64,000 nt of DNA, taken from contig NC_061511.1 of the NCBI RefSeq assembly GCF_022539505.1, positions 35,660,620 to 35,724,619 of the forward strand, read 5' to 3'. Positions 43,833-55,800 of this stretch are shown here, piece after piece (the first letter of the stretch is position 1; every line of letters starts with the position of its first letter). The DNA comes from Lolium rigidum (Eukaryota; Streptophyta; Magnoliopsida; Poales; Poaceae). Position numbers and translations under genes: made by a program. Under the pieces are notes generated by a model. That model was not told the origin of the DNA, made no database searches, and saw only the letters and a program-made list of their open reading frames with translations.

Positions 43833-46403
43833 AATTGCTGAGCCCATCTTAACGGCTATAAAGAAAGAACTTCTTGGGAGATAACCCATGTGTTATTTTG
43901 CTACAGTACTTTGTTTTATATTTGTGTCTTGGAAGTTGTTTACTACTGTAGCAACCTCTCCTTATCATGTTTTTGTGCCAAGTAAAGTCTCTATGGTAAA
44001 GTTGATGCTAGATTTGGATTGCTTGCGCAGAAACAGCATTGCTGTCTGTCACGAATCTGGGTCTAATTCTCTGCAGGTAACTCAGAAAATTATGCCAATT
44101 TACGTGAGTGATCCTCAGATATGTACGCAACTTTCATTAGTTTTGAGTTTTTCCATTTGAGCAAGTCTGGTGCCATTTTAAAATTCGTCTTTACGGACTG
44201 TTCTGTTTTTGACAGATTCTGCCTTTTATTTCGCATTGCTTCTTTCACTGTGTTGGGTGGATATCTTTGTTCCATTACCTTCCAGTAGCTTTGAGCAATG
44301 TCCAGAAGTGTTAAGAATGATTGTGTCACCTCTGAACATGTGAGTTTTTGATTATGCACTAACCCTCTAATGAGTTTGCTTAAAGTTTGGCGTGGAAGAA
44401 GTTTTCAAGGGTCAAGAGAGGAGGATGATATACTATGATCAAGAAGAGTGAAAGCTCTAAGCTTGGGGATGCCCCGGTGGTTCACCCCTGCATATTCTAA
44501 GAAGACTCAAGCGTCTAAGCTTGGGGATGCCCAAGGCATCCCCTTCTTCATCGACAAATTATCGAGTTCCTTCTCTTGAAACTATATTTTTATTCGGCCA
44601 CATCTTATGTACTTTACTTGGAGCGTCTCGTGTGCTTTTGTTTTTGTTTTTGTTTGAATAAATGCTTGTGTGGGAGAGAGACACGCTCCGCTGGTTCATA
44701 TGAACACATGTGTTCTTCGCTTTATCTTTTAGTGTTCATGGCGAAGGTTAAAACTGCTTCGTTAATTTGTTATATGGTTGGAAACGGAAAATGCTACATG
44801 TAGTAACTCTAAAATGTCTTGGATAATTTGATACTTGGCAATTGTTGTGCTCATGTTTAAGCTCTTGCATCATATACTTTGCACCCATTAATGAAGAAAT
44901 ACTTAGAGCTTGCTAATTTGGTTTGCATATTTGGTTTCTCTAGAGTCTAGATAACATCTAGTATTGAGTTTTGAACAACAAGGAAGACGGTATGGAGTCT
45001 TATAATGTTTAAAATATGTCTTTTATGTGAGTTTTGCTGTACTAGTTCATCCTTGTGTTTGTTTCAAATAACCTTGCTAGCCTAAACCTTGTATCGAGAG
45101 GGAATACTTCTCATGCATCCAAAATCCTTGAGCCAACCACTATGCCATTCGTGTCCACCATACCTACCTACTACATGGTATTTATCCGCCATTCCAAAGT
45201 AAATTGCTTGAGTGCTACCTTTAAAATTCCATCATTCACCTTTGCAATATATAGCTCATGGGACAAATAGCTTAAAAACTATTGTGGTATTGAATATGTA
45301 CTTATGCACTTTATCTCTTATTAAGTTGCTTGTTGTGCGATAACCATGCTTATGGGGACGCCATCAACTATTCTTTGTTGAATATCATGTGAGTTGCTAT
45401 GCATGTCCGTCTTGTCTGAAGCAAGAGAGATCTACCACCTTCATGGTTGGAGCATGCATATTGTTAGAGAAGAACTTTGGGCCGCTAACTAAAGCCATGA
45501 TTCATGGTGGAAGTTTCGGTTTGGACATATATCCTCAATCTCATATGAGAATAATAATTGTTGCCACATGCTTATGCATTAAAGAGGAGTCCATTATCCG
45601 TTGTCCATGTTGTCCCGGTATGGATGTCTAAGTTGAGAATAATCAAAAGCGAGAAATCCAAAATGCGAGCTTTCTCCTTAGACCTTTGTACAGGCGGCAT
45701 GGAGGTACCCCATTGTGACACTTGGTCAAAACATGTGCATTGCAAAGATCCGGTAGTCCAAGTTAATTAGGACAAGGTGCGGGCACTATTAGTATACTAT
45801 GCATGAGACTTGCAACTTGTAAGATATAATGTACATAACGCATATGCTTTATTACTACCGTTGACAAAATTGTTTCATGTTTTCAAAATAAAAGCTCTAG
45901 CACAAATATAGCAATCGATGCTTTCCTCTTTGAAGGACCATTCTCTTTACTTTTATGTTGAGTCAGTTCACCTATCTCTCTCCACCTCAAGAATCAAACA
46001 CTTGTGATTAACTGTGCATTGATTCTTACATATTTGCATATTGTACTTGTTATATTACTCTATGTTGACAATTATCCATGAGATATACATGTTACAAGTT
46101 GAAAGCAACCGCTGAAACTTAATCTTCCTTTGTGTTGCTTCAATACCTTTACTTTGATTTATTGCTTTATGAGTTAACTCTTATGCAAGACTTATTGATG
46201 CTTGTCTTGAAGTACTATTCATGAAAAGTCTTTGCTTTATGATTCAGTTGTTTACTCATGTCATTACCATTGTTTTGATCGCTGCATCCACTACATATGT
46301 TTACAAATAGTATGATCAAGGTTATGATGGCATATCACTTCAGAAATTATCTTTGTTATCGTTTTACCTGCTCGGGACGAGCGGAACTAAGCTTGGGGAT
46401 GCT
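43833..46403 (+). other. B2 non-coding 3' internal region
   Basis: Polypurine-like CTAAGCTTGGGGATGCC motifs at 44,456-44,473, 44,513-44,532 and at the true tract 46,386-46,403, with a related site at 43,248-43,264 in the ORF. The perfect hairpin GGGGATGCC-CAA-GGCATCCCC is at 44,523-44,543, as in B1. No gene is supported. Confidence 0.8.
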
Positions 46404-47914
46404 TGATACGTCTCCGACGTATCGATAATTTCTTATGTTCTATGCCATATTATTGATGATACCTACATGTTTTATGCACACTTTATGTCATATTCGTGCA
46501 TTTTCCGGAACTAACCTATTAACAAGATGCCGAAGTGCCGCTTCTGTTTTCTGCTGTTTTTGGTTTCAGAAATCCTAGTAACGAAATATTCTCGGAATCG
46601 GACGAAATCAAGACCCGGGTTCCTATTTTCACCGGAAGCATCCGGAACACCCGAGAGCCGCCGGAGGGGGCCCTGTGGGCCCCGGATGATAGGTGGCGCG
46701 GCCCGGGCCCTGGCCGCGCCAGCCTATGGTGTGGCCACCCCTTCGACCCTCTGCGCCGCCTCTTCGCCTATATAAAGCCTCCGTCGCGAAAACCCCGATG
46801 CGAAGAACCACGATACGGAAAACCTTCCGGAGCCGCTGCCATCGCGAAGCCAAGATCCGGGGGACAGGAGTCTCGTTCCGGCACCCTGCCGGAGCGGGGA
46901 AGTGCCCCGGAAGGCTTCTCCATCGACACCGCTGCCATCTCCACCGCCATCTTCATCACCGCTCGTTGCTCCCATGAGGAGGGAGTAGTTCTCCATCGAG
47001 GCTCGGGGCTGTACCGGTAGCTATGTGGTTAATCTCTCTCCTATGTACCTCAATACAATGATCTCATGAGCTGCTTTACATGATTGAGATTCATATGAGT
47101 TTTGTATCACTACTATCTATGTGCTACTCTAGCAAAGTTATTAAAGTAGTTCTATTCCTCCCGCACGTGTGTAAAGGTGACGAGTGTGTGCACCGTGTTA
47201 GTACTTGGTTTATGCTATGATCATGATCTCTTGTAGATTGCGAAGTTAACTATTGCTATGATAATATTCACGTGATCTATTCCTCCTACATATGCATGAA
47301 GGTGACGAGTGTGCATGCTATGTTAGTACTTGGTTTAGTCTTTTGATCTATCTTACACTAAAGGTTACTAAAATATGAGCATTATTGTGGAGCTTGTTAA
47401 CTCCGGCATTGAGGGTTCGTGTAATCCTACGCAATGTGTTCATCATCCAACAAAAGTGTAGAGTATGCATTTATCTATTCTGTTATGTGATCAATGTTGA
47501 GAGTGTCCACTAGTGAAAGTGTAATCCCTAGGCCTAGTTCCTAAATACTGCTATCACTGCTTGCTTACTTGTTTCTTGCGTTACTCTGTTGCGTTACTAC
47601 TGCTGCGTTACTACCGCTTGTTTACTCGTCCGGGCAAAGCACTTTTACGGTGCCGTTGCTACTACTTATTCATACCACACTGTATTTCACTATCTCTTCG
47701 CCGAACTAGTGCACCTATTAGGTGTGTTGGGGACACAAGAGACTTCTTGCTTTGTGGTTGCGGGGTTGCATGAGAGGGATATCTTTGACCTCTTCCTCCA
47801 CGAGATCGATAAACCTTGGGTAATCCACTTAAGGGAAACTTGCTGTTGTTCTACAAACCTCTGCTCTTGGAGGCCCAACACTGTCTACAAGAATAGAAGC
47901 TCCCGTAGACATCA
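46404..47914 (+). repeat. B2 3' LTR
   Basis: Partner LTR, with hairpin at about 46,690-46,731 and TATATAAA at 46,769-46,776. About 40 differences from the 5' LTR by eye (roughly 2.5%), many at CpG sites. Confidence 0.96.
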
Positions 47915-48439
47915 GACAGCGTAATTGCTTTTGCTGTCGACGATGAAGAACGCGGTAGGTATGGTTTTCCGGCCTACAGTAAGATCTACATTCAGAACAC
48001 CTTTTACTTCTGATGCTTGGCCGTTGAAATCGCTTAATGTGACGTTGGTCTTGATCAGATCATCATTGGAGTGTCCTAAACGTCGTAGCATGGAATACGG
48101 CATTATGTTGACTGCCGCTCCGGTGTCAACCAACATCTTGCCGACAGGCTGCCCATTGATATAACCTCTCGGGTATAGGGCCTTCAAATGCTCGTAGCTT
48201 CTATCTCGTGGCTTCTCAAAGATAATCGGCCGTGGACCGCGGTCGAATTGAGCCACCGATACTTCCTCGTCGTTTGGAGCGCGAAACTCGACGGGAGTAC
48301 GAACACCATATTTGTATCGGCCGATGCCTGCTGCATCGGCTTTTGTCTGTTTAGGGCGCCACACTTTCTTCGGTGGGCGCGCCTCCGTCTCCAATGTTTG
48401 CTGAATTTTCACGGCCGGATCGGGCCGTGCCTTCCTCAA
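47915..48439 (-). pseudogene. D aspartic protease, N-terminal part
   Basis: Minus-strand frame ending at the B2 insertion. It has the active-site MLVDTGAAVNIMPY near 48,140 and LRRLGHSNDDL. It cleaves the gag polyprotein in active relatives. The frame stops being open only because B2 is inserted at GACAG; it resumes at 41,412 without loss. Confidence 0.9.
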
Positions 48440-50903
48440 TGTGTACGAGTGCGTGCCTCAGCTTCCTCCAGGTTTCGTAGCCGCTGCACCCTACGCTTCT
48501 GAGAATGGTTGAGTCCATCAGGGCACCACCTTGGCCAGTGATACCTATCTTCTTCACCATCTGATTCCTCAAAGTCTTCTTCTTGAGATGACTCAGCTCG
48601 CTTGTTCTGAGGTGGGAGAGGCCCTAGACGCTCGAACACTGAAACCTCGTTTGTTCTCTTCCTTTGCTGTCTGCATTCTGGGCAGTTCTCGATTGTTGGC
48701 AATCGGCTCATTCCTGAGTCCCAGCAATGTTTAAAGAAAGGACAGTCCCAGTGCCTATCCATGTCATCTTGCTCCCTTGACCTTCCTCTAGCGTGACGCT
48801 CGTACCCGTTGTTGTTTCTATCATGCCGACGATACCTCCTGTCGTCTACATCAGACCGATGATATCTCTCATCATCTACGTCGTAGCGCCGACGTCGGTC
48901 ATACTGCTGTTCATATTTGTTAAGGAGATGCGCGGAGAGTGGTCGTTGATACCGCACGCTTCTCACTTCCTCCTCGGTTAGGTACCGTCTATCATCATCA
49001 TGGGGCCGGTCGCGTGGATCGGCCTCCTCTTTATCCTGGCCATGGGAGTGGCTGCTCTCTGCTTTATCTTTGCCATGGCGGCTCACAAGCCCTGCCATGT
49101 TGACACTAAAAGAGAACTCTGGCTCGCACCTTATGGAGTGGCTAAGATCCACCATGTTGACGCCAGGAACGGACGTGTGCCAACCTTCATGGCAAATTGT
49201 CCGAAAGTTAATCGGCTCGATTCTATCGCCATTTGAATCTGTGCGCGCAATACTTTGCAGGTCGTTGGTGGCGTGAGTGAACGTGTGATGCCATTTGCAG
49301 TATGGCCTACCGTTCATCTCTTGTGACGTAGGGATTTTGTGGCCTTCGGGTAACTTCAACTGTTTCTCCTTCGACGGCAAATCAAAAATCTGCTCAGCTT
49401 TGCTCAAATCAAAGTCAAACCCTCTTGGAGGCCCTGGTTGATTCACCCATTTGCGGGGCACGTAGCACGCGCCGTCCGAGCCCATTCAGCCACCGCGACT
49501 TCCGACCTTCCGAAGGATCTTCATCCTCATCGAGCATCGACCGGGCCTATCGTGCGCTTGTACTTGTCTTGGTACGGTTCGGGTGGCGCTGTTCATACAA
49601 AGTTAGTCTCTGGACCATGTGCGCCAACGAACTGTACTCCACTTGGAACGTCAGATCCTTGAGTGGCGCTGCGAGGCCTGCCACGGCCAGCTCGACTGCT
49701 TCTTTCTCAGACAAATGAACCGACTAACATCGGTTCTTGACAGTTCTGAAACGCTGAATGTATTCAGACACTGTCTCTCCTCGCCTTTGCCGAACCTGGG
49801 TCAGATCGGCAATGCCGGCTTCGAGTGGCTTCGAATGATATTGTGTGTGAAACTGCTCTTCCAGCTGCTTCCATGATCGAACCGAATCTGGCTGCAACGA
49901 GGTGTACCACCCAAAAGCTGGACCAGTGAGAGATTGCGCAAAAACCTCACACGTAGCCGATCCGATCGTTGAAACCATGCCTAGCTGGGCCAAGTATCGG
50001 CTCACGTGCTCGATGGAGCTAGATCCTTCGATCCACTGAATTTTGTGAAGTCGAGGAGCCGATACTTAGGTGGCAGCGGGATCAGGTCAAACTCGTTGGG
50101 GTACGGCTTGGAATAGCCGATTATTTTCTTCTTCGGCGGGATACCGAACTCGGTCTCTCAAGAGCGCACCGATCCGATCCACGGTGGAAGCTGTAGCGGT
50201 TGAGCTTTCACGACTTGGTGCGAGTGGCGTATTTAGCTAGCCACGCTGTTTCTCGGCGTCTGCTCCCAAACTCCTCGCTGCTCCGACCATCCCTCCTGCC
50301 GTAACAATCGCTCCTGCTCCGGCAATCCCTCCTGTTGGAGTCTGGATCGCTTGCGTCCAGTTGTTGCAGTCCGGCACGTATGTGCACACGTATCCATGTG
50401 GGATCTCCTTGGGCGGCTCATATAAGAATTGATAGTCGCCAGGATCACCTCCAACCTTGTAGACAATGTATGCTGGTGAACCTTGTTGCTGTGGAGCTGC
50501 CATCGCGTACGGCAACAGTGGCCTGGTGTGGAGTTGCATCTCTCCCTGGTGAGTCCCTAGAGCAGGCCCCGAGGGGGAGTACTGATGCTTCATGATTTCT
50601 TGGACCACATGAAGCGCAATGCGCTCCAAAGTATTCACCAGGCTCTCGGAATGCCGATGTAGCGAATGAGCCACAACGTAATTGATTTCCCGATGCGGGG
50701 CTACGAGTACGTTCCTCCGAAGGGAGAGACAGATCCAAACCCTCGAGTACGCCTTGGGGAGTGAATCCTTTAAACCTGATGCCGTGCGAACGGGTCTTCT
50801 CAAAGGAGCCGATGAGTTCGGCTTCACAGATGGCCTTCAGCTCATCGTATTTCTTCTTATGCTCTGCAGGGAGATCCTCGTACTTGATCGGTTCGTCCGC
50901 CAT
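48436..50903 (-). pseudogene. gag: D gag (Tat-type), frameshifted
   Basis: Starts at ATG 50,903-50,901 (MADEPIKYEDLPAEHKKKYD). The N-terminal region runs to about 50,750, shifts frame, and continues with HSESLVNTLERIALHVVQEI. The gag core lies at 50,005-49,724 (GPAFGWYTSLQPDSVRSWKQ, FHTQYHSK, ETVSEYIQRFRTVKNRC). After further breaks, 49,485-48,436 reads CKWHHTFTHATND and a basic Arg/Asp/Tyr-rich stretch, then the cysteine block CPFFKHCWDSGM...CPEC, a probable nucleic-acid binding zinc site. Several one-base shifts and at least one stop make it non-functional as read. It runs into the protease in a neighbouring frame. Confidence 0.85.
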
Positions 50904-50941
50904 CTCGGACGCAGGTGTTGACGTGGATGCTGTAGAAGATT

Positions 50942-50959
50942 GTCCCACCGGGCGTGCCA
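50942..50959 (-). other. D primer binding site
   Basis: Read on the minus strand, TGGCACGCCCGGTGGGAC lies five bases after the 5' LTR. It is the usual Tat-lineage site, which I recall as tRNA-Arg type. Confidence 0.8.
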
Positions 50960-50964
50960 GAATG

Positions 50965-52127
50965 TGTTGCCTGCCAAAACTCACCGGCGAGCAGTGGTTA
51001 AGCAACACGAAGAGCCGGGAGGCTCCCAAGGCCGCTTAGTGGACCCTGGCACCTCGCGTCGTCCCGCAAGTTTCCTGCACACGTCTCGGCGGTTGCAAGG
51101 GCGTGCCACCTGACCTAGACCCGATCAGGAAGGTGTTAGATTGCTTCGATTATTCTCCTGCATGGTAGACACGTAAACATTAAATACGAGCCCTATCGGC
51201 TCTCGGGTTGCCACTGTGGATCGGCTCAAAGAGCCGATCGCCCCATGGTTCACGTTGGATTTGCAATGACATGGGGATCTCGCTTGATCAAAACAAAGCT
51301 AAACCAATCTACGACGGTTTAGGGTTTTCACTGCATAACCGGAACATCCTACGCGTAGTTGGGCCTAGCAGATACGAAAGATGATGAAAACTATCCCTAG
51401 AAGAGGCCTAAAAACCAACATTACGTCAATTCCCGGAACATCCCTTATAGGAATGGTAAACAACACCTAACGCAGTACCGGATCCTCCAACCCCGAGCAT
51501 AAGGCCTAATCATGCAGATGTTAAACTAATCCTTGAAGAACAAGGAGCAACTATAACAGATCGGATCTGCTAAGCAACGAACAAGCAAGATGCTGCCCTT
51601 ACACCCAGATAGGTGTAAGGGCAGCTAGGTGTCGAGGGACGGCATTGCTAAGCAAATATGCATAGGAAAAGCATCAATGCAAGCCCCAAAACACCTAAGA
51701 TAAGTAGTGTTACTCGCCATCAACAACGCTTCAGCACGAGTAACACAAGGTAGACGAATAAACGTATACTGCCTAGATCGCAAGATGCGATCTAGGCAGC
51801 ATGATGCTTACCCGGAAGAAACCCTCGAAATAAGGGGTGGCGATGCGCCTGGTTTGTGTTTGTTGTGAACGTGATTGTTGTTTATTCCATAAACCCTAGA
51901 TACATATTTATAGTCCAAGGGACTTTCTAATTCAGGCGTGCACCTAACCGTGCACGGGTTAAACTCTAACTTCTAAACTAAGATGCGATCTACTATAATA
52001 CAGATACACGGGCAATCTAGCCCAAACTCTACGTGTAAGGCCGCTTCAAAGATGCTCCACGTGTAATCTTCCAAGCCCATCTCACTTACGGCCTATCTCC
52101 TGATTTGGCCAAAATCTGGTGATAACA
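50965..52127 (-). repeat. D 5' LTR (right)
   Basis: 1,163 bp partner of the left LTR. The hairpins are kept at 51,219-51,239, 51,593-51,624 and 51,769-51,799; the last has a 14-bp stem here. Confidence 0.93.
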
Positions 52128-52408
52128 CCTCTATAGCTAGTTAAATACTCTACAACTAGAGTTCGTGTTAAGACTAGACTACGAGTCGTTCTTCTGGAGT
52201 TTATTTGTAGTTTTACCTCATTGTAAAGAAGGAGGCTGTGATGATCTTATGGAACAGAGTCAATGTTGTAATTCTATAGACATACCTTGGACCCGCATAT
52301 GTTTCTGTTGTACCACTCTGAGAGATATAATACTAGTGGAACGGTGTTTCATTGGTGTTATATCAGACTTGCATACTACACCATGCAGTGGTATGCCGGG
52401 TCACCACA
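52128..52408 (+). repeat. C solo LTR, right segment
   Basis: The end of the solo LTR after element D. The last 150 bases resemble the end of the A LTR (19,174-19,330 reversed), including GTTGTACCACTCTGAG and GTCACCACA. Confidence 0.85.
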
Positions 52409-52413
52409 ACCCC

Positions 52414-52775
52414 CGAAGCCCGGAGGTAACAACACCAACGGCAACCACAACAACAACAACCACAACAGCAACAGCAACAATGGGAACAACAACAACACCA
52501 ACACTGGCCCGAGGACTGGAAGCAATGCCATCCCCGTCACCCCGAAGGACAAGTCAACGGTGAACTGCTATGAATGTGGAGTTGTGGGCCACTACTCCAA
52601 TGAGTGTCCCAAGAAGCTTGCCAAGATTGCCGCCAACACCGCTGCACCTGCCGAGCAACAGCGCCGCTTCACCGGTAGAAGGAACCAGAACAACAACAAC
52701 GGCCGTTTCTACCACATGACTGCCACTGAAGCTCCGGAAGCACCCCGGACCATGCCAAGTATGTCTTCCTGTTAA
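52414..52775 (+). CDS. gag: G gag, C-terminal part with CCHC zinc knuckle
   Basis: The frame resumes directly after the second ACCCC (52,409-52,413). It begins with an Asn/Gly-rich linker, then one CCHC knuckle (CYECGVVGHYSNEC) near 52,567-52,608 for RNA binding, a basic Asn-rich tail, and HMTATEAPEAP before the stop TAA at 52,773-52,775. In Tekay-like polyproteins the HMTAEEA-type sequence is followed by the protease. Here the ORF stops a few codons later and the polypurine tract follows about 60 bases on, so all of pol is deleted. Confidence 0.92.
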
Positions 52776-52851
52776 TAAAATGCTCAATCTCTCTTAGGAA
52801 CCTAACTTTTCTTAAAATCTCGGGATGAGATATGTTTAAGGGGTAAGGGTT

Positions 52852-55800
52852 TGTAACATCCCAAAAATTTCAAAACAAAACAAATGAATTTCTCTAATTC
52901 CAAATTTTGGAACCAACAAAAACTTTTATTGAATTAAGTTTGAGGCATAGTGATCTTGCTTAATTCTTGTGCTATTGCCATGATTGCTTGTTAAAGTAGT
53001 TTGAAATGATCTTAAACCCTAAACCTCACCCCTCTTTTCATCACCCAAGTTAAAATAAAATAAAAGGAAATTAAATAAGAAAAAGGCATATGTGCCTATG
53101 GCTATTTTTATAAATCCTTACCCTAAGCTTTTCTACTTTGCTTAGAGGTTTGGAAAACCTTCACACACCTTACCTAGTGCTTACTAAACCTAATTCAAGT
53201 GGTTTTCAAAGAAAATAAAAAGAAACTAAAAATGCCATAGAGGCATATGAGAGTAAACTAGCAAATTTGTGAATTTGAGAAGCTTGACCCTAGGACTTGT
53301 TGTGAATGGTGGGATCACTCCAATATACCTTTTCATCACTCAACAACACCATTTGGGTCAAGCCAAGTCAAATTAAAACTCAAATGCAACATATGCATAG
53401 AGGCATATGTGACCCATAGCCATTTCACCAAATTTTGCCCTATGACTTTAAACCTTGACCAAATGATGGGAAACCTTTTCTAAACTTAATCTAGCACTAA
53501 ATTGACCCTAACCCATGCCCAAGTGAAGCAAGATGAACAATTTACAAGTTTAATGAAATTTGACACATCACCTCTTATGTGTTATGGCCAATTTTGCAAA
53601 TCTTTGAACGAGACCATTTGGAATGGTTTCAATGGTTTGAAAATGTTTCTAAACTAATAAGAATCACATTAGAGTCAACAAAAGTCAAATCAAATGGAGA
53701 GAAATCAAATAGTGAGAAAATCCCAATTTCACTCACATACGCATAAAGCCAATTTTGCAAATCTTCACCAAAGGCCACCATTGCTTGATCTATTGCTTGT
53801 AGAATACTTATATATGTTAAACAAACACAAATGCATCAAAGAAACAAGAATCAAATCAAAGAAAATCTCAAATTCAATTCACATATGATAATGGTCATAT
53901 GTCCCATTTTTATTTTCTTCACCACTTTGCACCCATTTATCTTCTGATTCCTAAACAAAACTTGGTCAACTATTGCCATGTCATCCAAGACCATGTCAAG
54001 GTGAACAACTTTCATGTTGACCACACATGCTAACTTTGACCAGGTTAACCAGAATAGTTTTGACAAGTGGAGACTTTGAAACTATGTGAAGATGACCCAC
54101 TTTTTGAATTGTTGCAAAACCTCACCAAATTGAACACCACCACCACCAATCTTTCACTTTAATTATATGTTTGAGCTCCACCAAAAAGATTTCCAAAATT
54201 CCAACTTTTTCTTCATGCGGCCATTTACTCAAACACTTGGCAAGCATCATTCCTGATTTTGCACACATGCTTTTACCCCCTGGTTCTTAGCCTAAACCAC
54301 TTTGATCCTTGATCATTGCTGCTCCTGTACCTCCCCTGCATCAAGCCATGTACTGGTTTGGTCGATTAAAGCCAAGAAATGATCACCCTTGTACCATGCC
54401 ATGTACCATGCCACACACCCAAGCACTCCACCTCCCTGGTCCTCCCTCTCCACGAGAACCTTGTCACATAGCCCTAGCTTTGCATGCTGAAGATGCTAGA
54501 CATGGTTTCGGGACAAAGAGAAGACTCCACAGCCCCTAACTAGACCGTGATCACCACGTCCGGGCGCGCCGGAGCGTGCATCGAGCATGCTTACGGGACG
54601 CCGCAAGACACTGCCTCGCCCCATCGCGTCCGTACTCCCTCCCTTTCTCCTCTTGCACGTGCACGGCCCTCTGATCCAGCTAGCCAGTAGACATGCTCAC
54701 TCGCCGGCAGAGGACCAATCGCCGTCGACCTGATCAAAGTATTGCCGCGCCAGTACTGCAAAGCCTAGGACCTCCTCTGCCCGCCTCAGACCATCATCCA
54801 CCGTGCCATCACGCTCACTAGCATCGCCTAGACGTCGCCTACACGACGCAACCCCTACCTTGCCCCTTCACCGCTCCAGACGGCCGCGCCATGATCGACT
54901 TCGCCCGCACCCCTCGGTCACCTCGCGTTCCTATAAATAGAGGCCATTTCAGCCCCCATTCTCTACAACAAACTTGCTCCCCTCCCTTCCCTTGATCTCC
55001 TCAAACACTCGCCCGTCCACATTGTGCATTAGCCAGTCCCAATTTCGCCGGAGTCTACCGCGATGGTAGCTCGACGATGCCGTCGATTGCGCCCACCTCA
55101 GCTCCTCCTGCGACCCTCCCGCGACAAGCCATCGTCTCCAACGCCAATCGCCCGCCTCGCCGACCCCGCTGGACGCCGGTAAGCCCTCCGTCGCGACCCT
55201 GCTGCCGCGCCCAGGGTTTGCTCCCCGTCGATGAAGGAGACGAGTGTGAGCCGTCGATCTTCGTTATAATCGTGCGTCTGGGATTCGTCCATACCGTTTC
55301 GGCGTTATAACGCGCTGACGCCTGGGCCCCATCTTGTCAGGCGGCCCGCTCGCGCCAGACGCGTAGGCTGGGCCAGCACCAACTCCTCTCCCTCTCTCCG
55401 GCCCGTCAAGTTTCCCCGTGCTGGCCCTTTTATTTAAATTTGGTTAATTCTTTTAGTTTGAAAATCAATGCGGTGCAGTGCTAGAATTTAAATAGTTTCA
55501 AATATACAAATCCAAATCTTGTGATTCAAAATGTTCCAGAAAGCTTATGCATTGATCTAGCTAACCCCACTGGATTCAACCCCATAACTTGTGTATATTT
55601 TGAATAGCAAAAATAACAAAACAGATACTATTCAGTATTCAAATAAATCTTAAAAATCAACCAATTTGAATTTGGAAGTGAATCCAATTGCAATAATTCA
55701 CATTTAACCAACTCTAATTTACTATGAAAAAAGATGATATAGGTTCTGTACATGATCATGGGCTAGAAGCAAAATATTGGCTATGTAGTCAATACTAGTC

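Larger units (their letters stand above)
41413..47914 (+). mobile_element. B2: complete non-autonomous LTR retrotransposon, innermost insertion
   Basis: 6,502 bp, LTRs 41,413-42,928 and 46,404-47,914, perfect GACAG duplication (41,408-41,412 and 47,915-47,919). Same design as B1: Athila-type primer site, one acidic ORF, about 2.5 kb of non-coding 3' sequence, polypurine tract, no pol. The LTRs of B1 and B2 are clearly related but diverged, so they are two subfamilies. It lies in the protease gene of D and is the youngest insertion of the five-level stack. Confidence 0.95.
37340..52127 (-). mobile_element. D: Tat-like Ty3/gypsy element, gag-protease only, with antisense ORF
   Basis: LTRs 37,340-38,501 and 50,965-52,127 (TGTTGCC...GATAACA on the plus strand). 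A primer binding site TGGCACGCCCGGTGGGAC at 50,959-50,942 shows that the element reads on the minus strand. The internal order is gag, aspartic protease, a GCCGAT-rich spacer, then an acidic ORF in antisense beside the 3' LTR. RT, RNase H and integrase are absent, so it is non-autonomous. Without the nested B2 it is about 8.3 kb. The primer site, gag type and antisense ORF are those of the grass Tat lineage (RIRE2/Grande-like; family knowledge). No exact 5-bp duplication abuts the LTRs. Confidence 0.88.
31234..52408 (+). mobile_element. C: solo LTR of a Tekay-like element, split by D
   Basis: The sequence begins TGTAATATCCCAGG at 31,234 and ends GGGTCACCACA at 52,408, with a perfect ACCCC duplication on both sides (31,229-31,233 and 52,409-52,413). 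Apart from the nested element D (37,340-52,127) it holds only LTR-type sequence, about 6.4 kb. I see no primer binding site, gag, pol or second LTR, so it is a solo LTR left by recombination between two LTRs. Its final 1.3 kb resembles the LTR of A. It contains many AACCCTA motifs and a promoter-like CCCTATAAGTACC at about 33,787. Confidence 0.88.

Noticed and set aside
37340..52127. D as a complete autonomous element
   Set aside because: Only gag and protease are present; nothing between 39,300 and 41,150 resembles RT, RNase H or integrase.
31234..52408. C as a full element with D as its internal region
   Set aside because: D has its own LTRs, primer site and opposite orientation, and no second C LTR exists.
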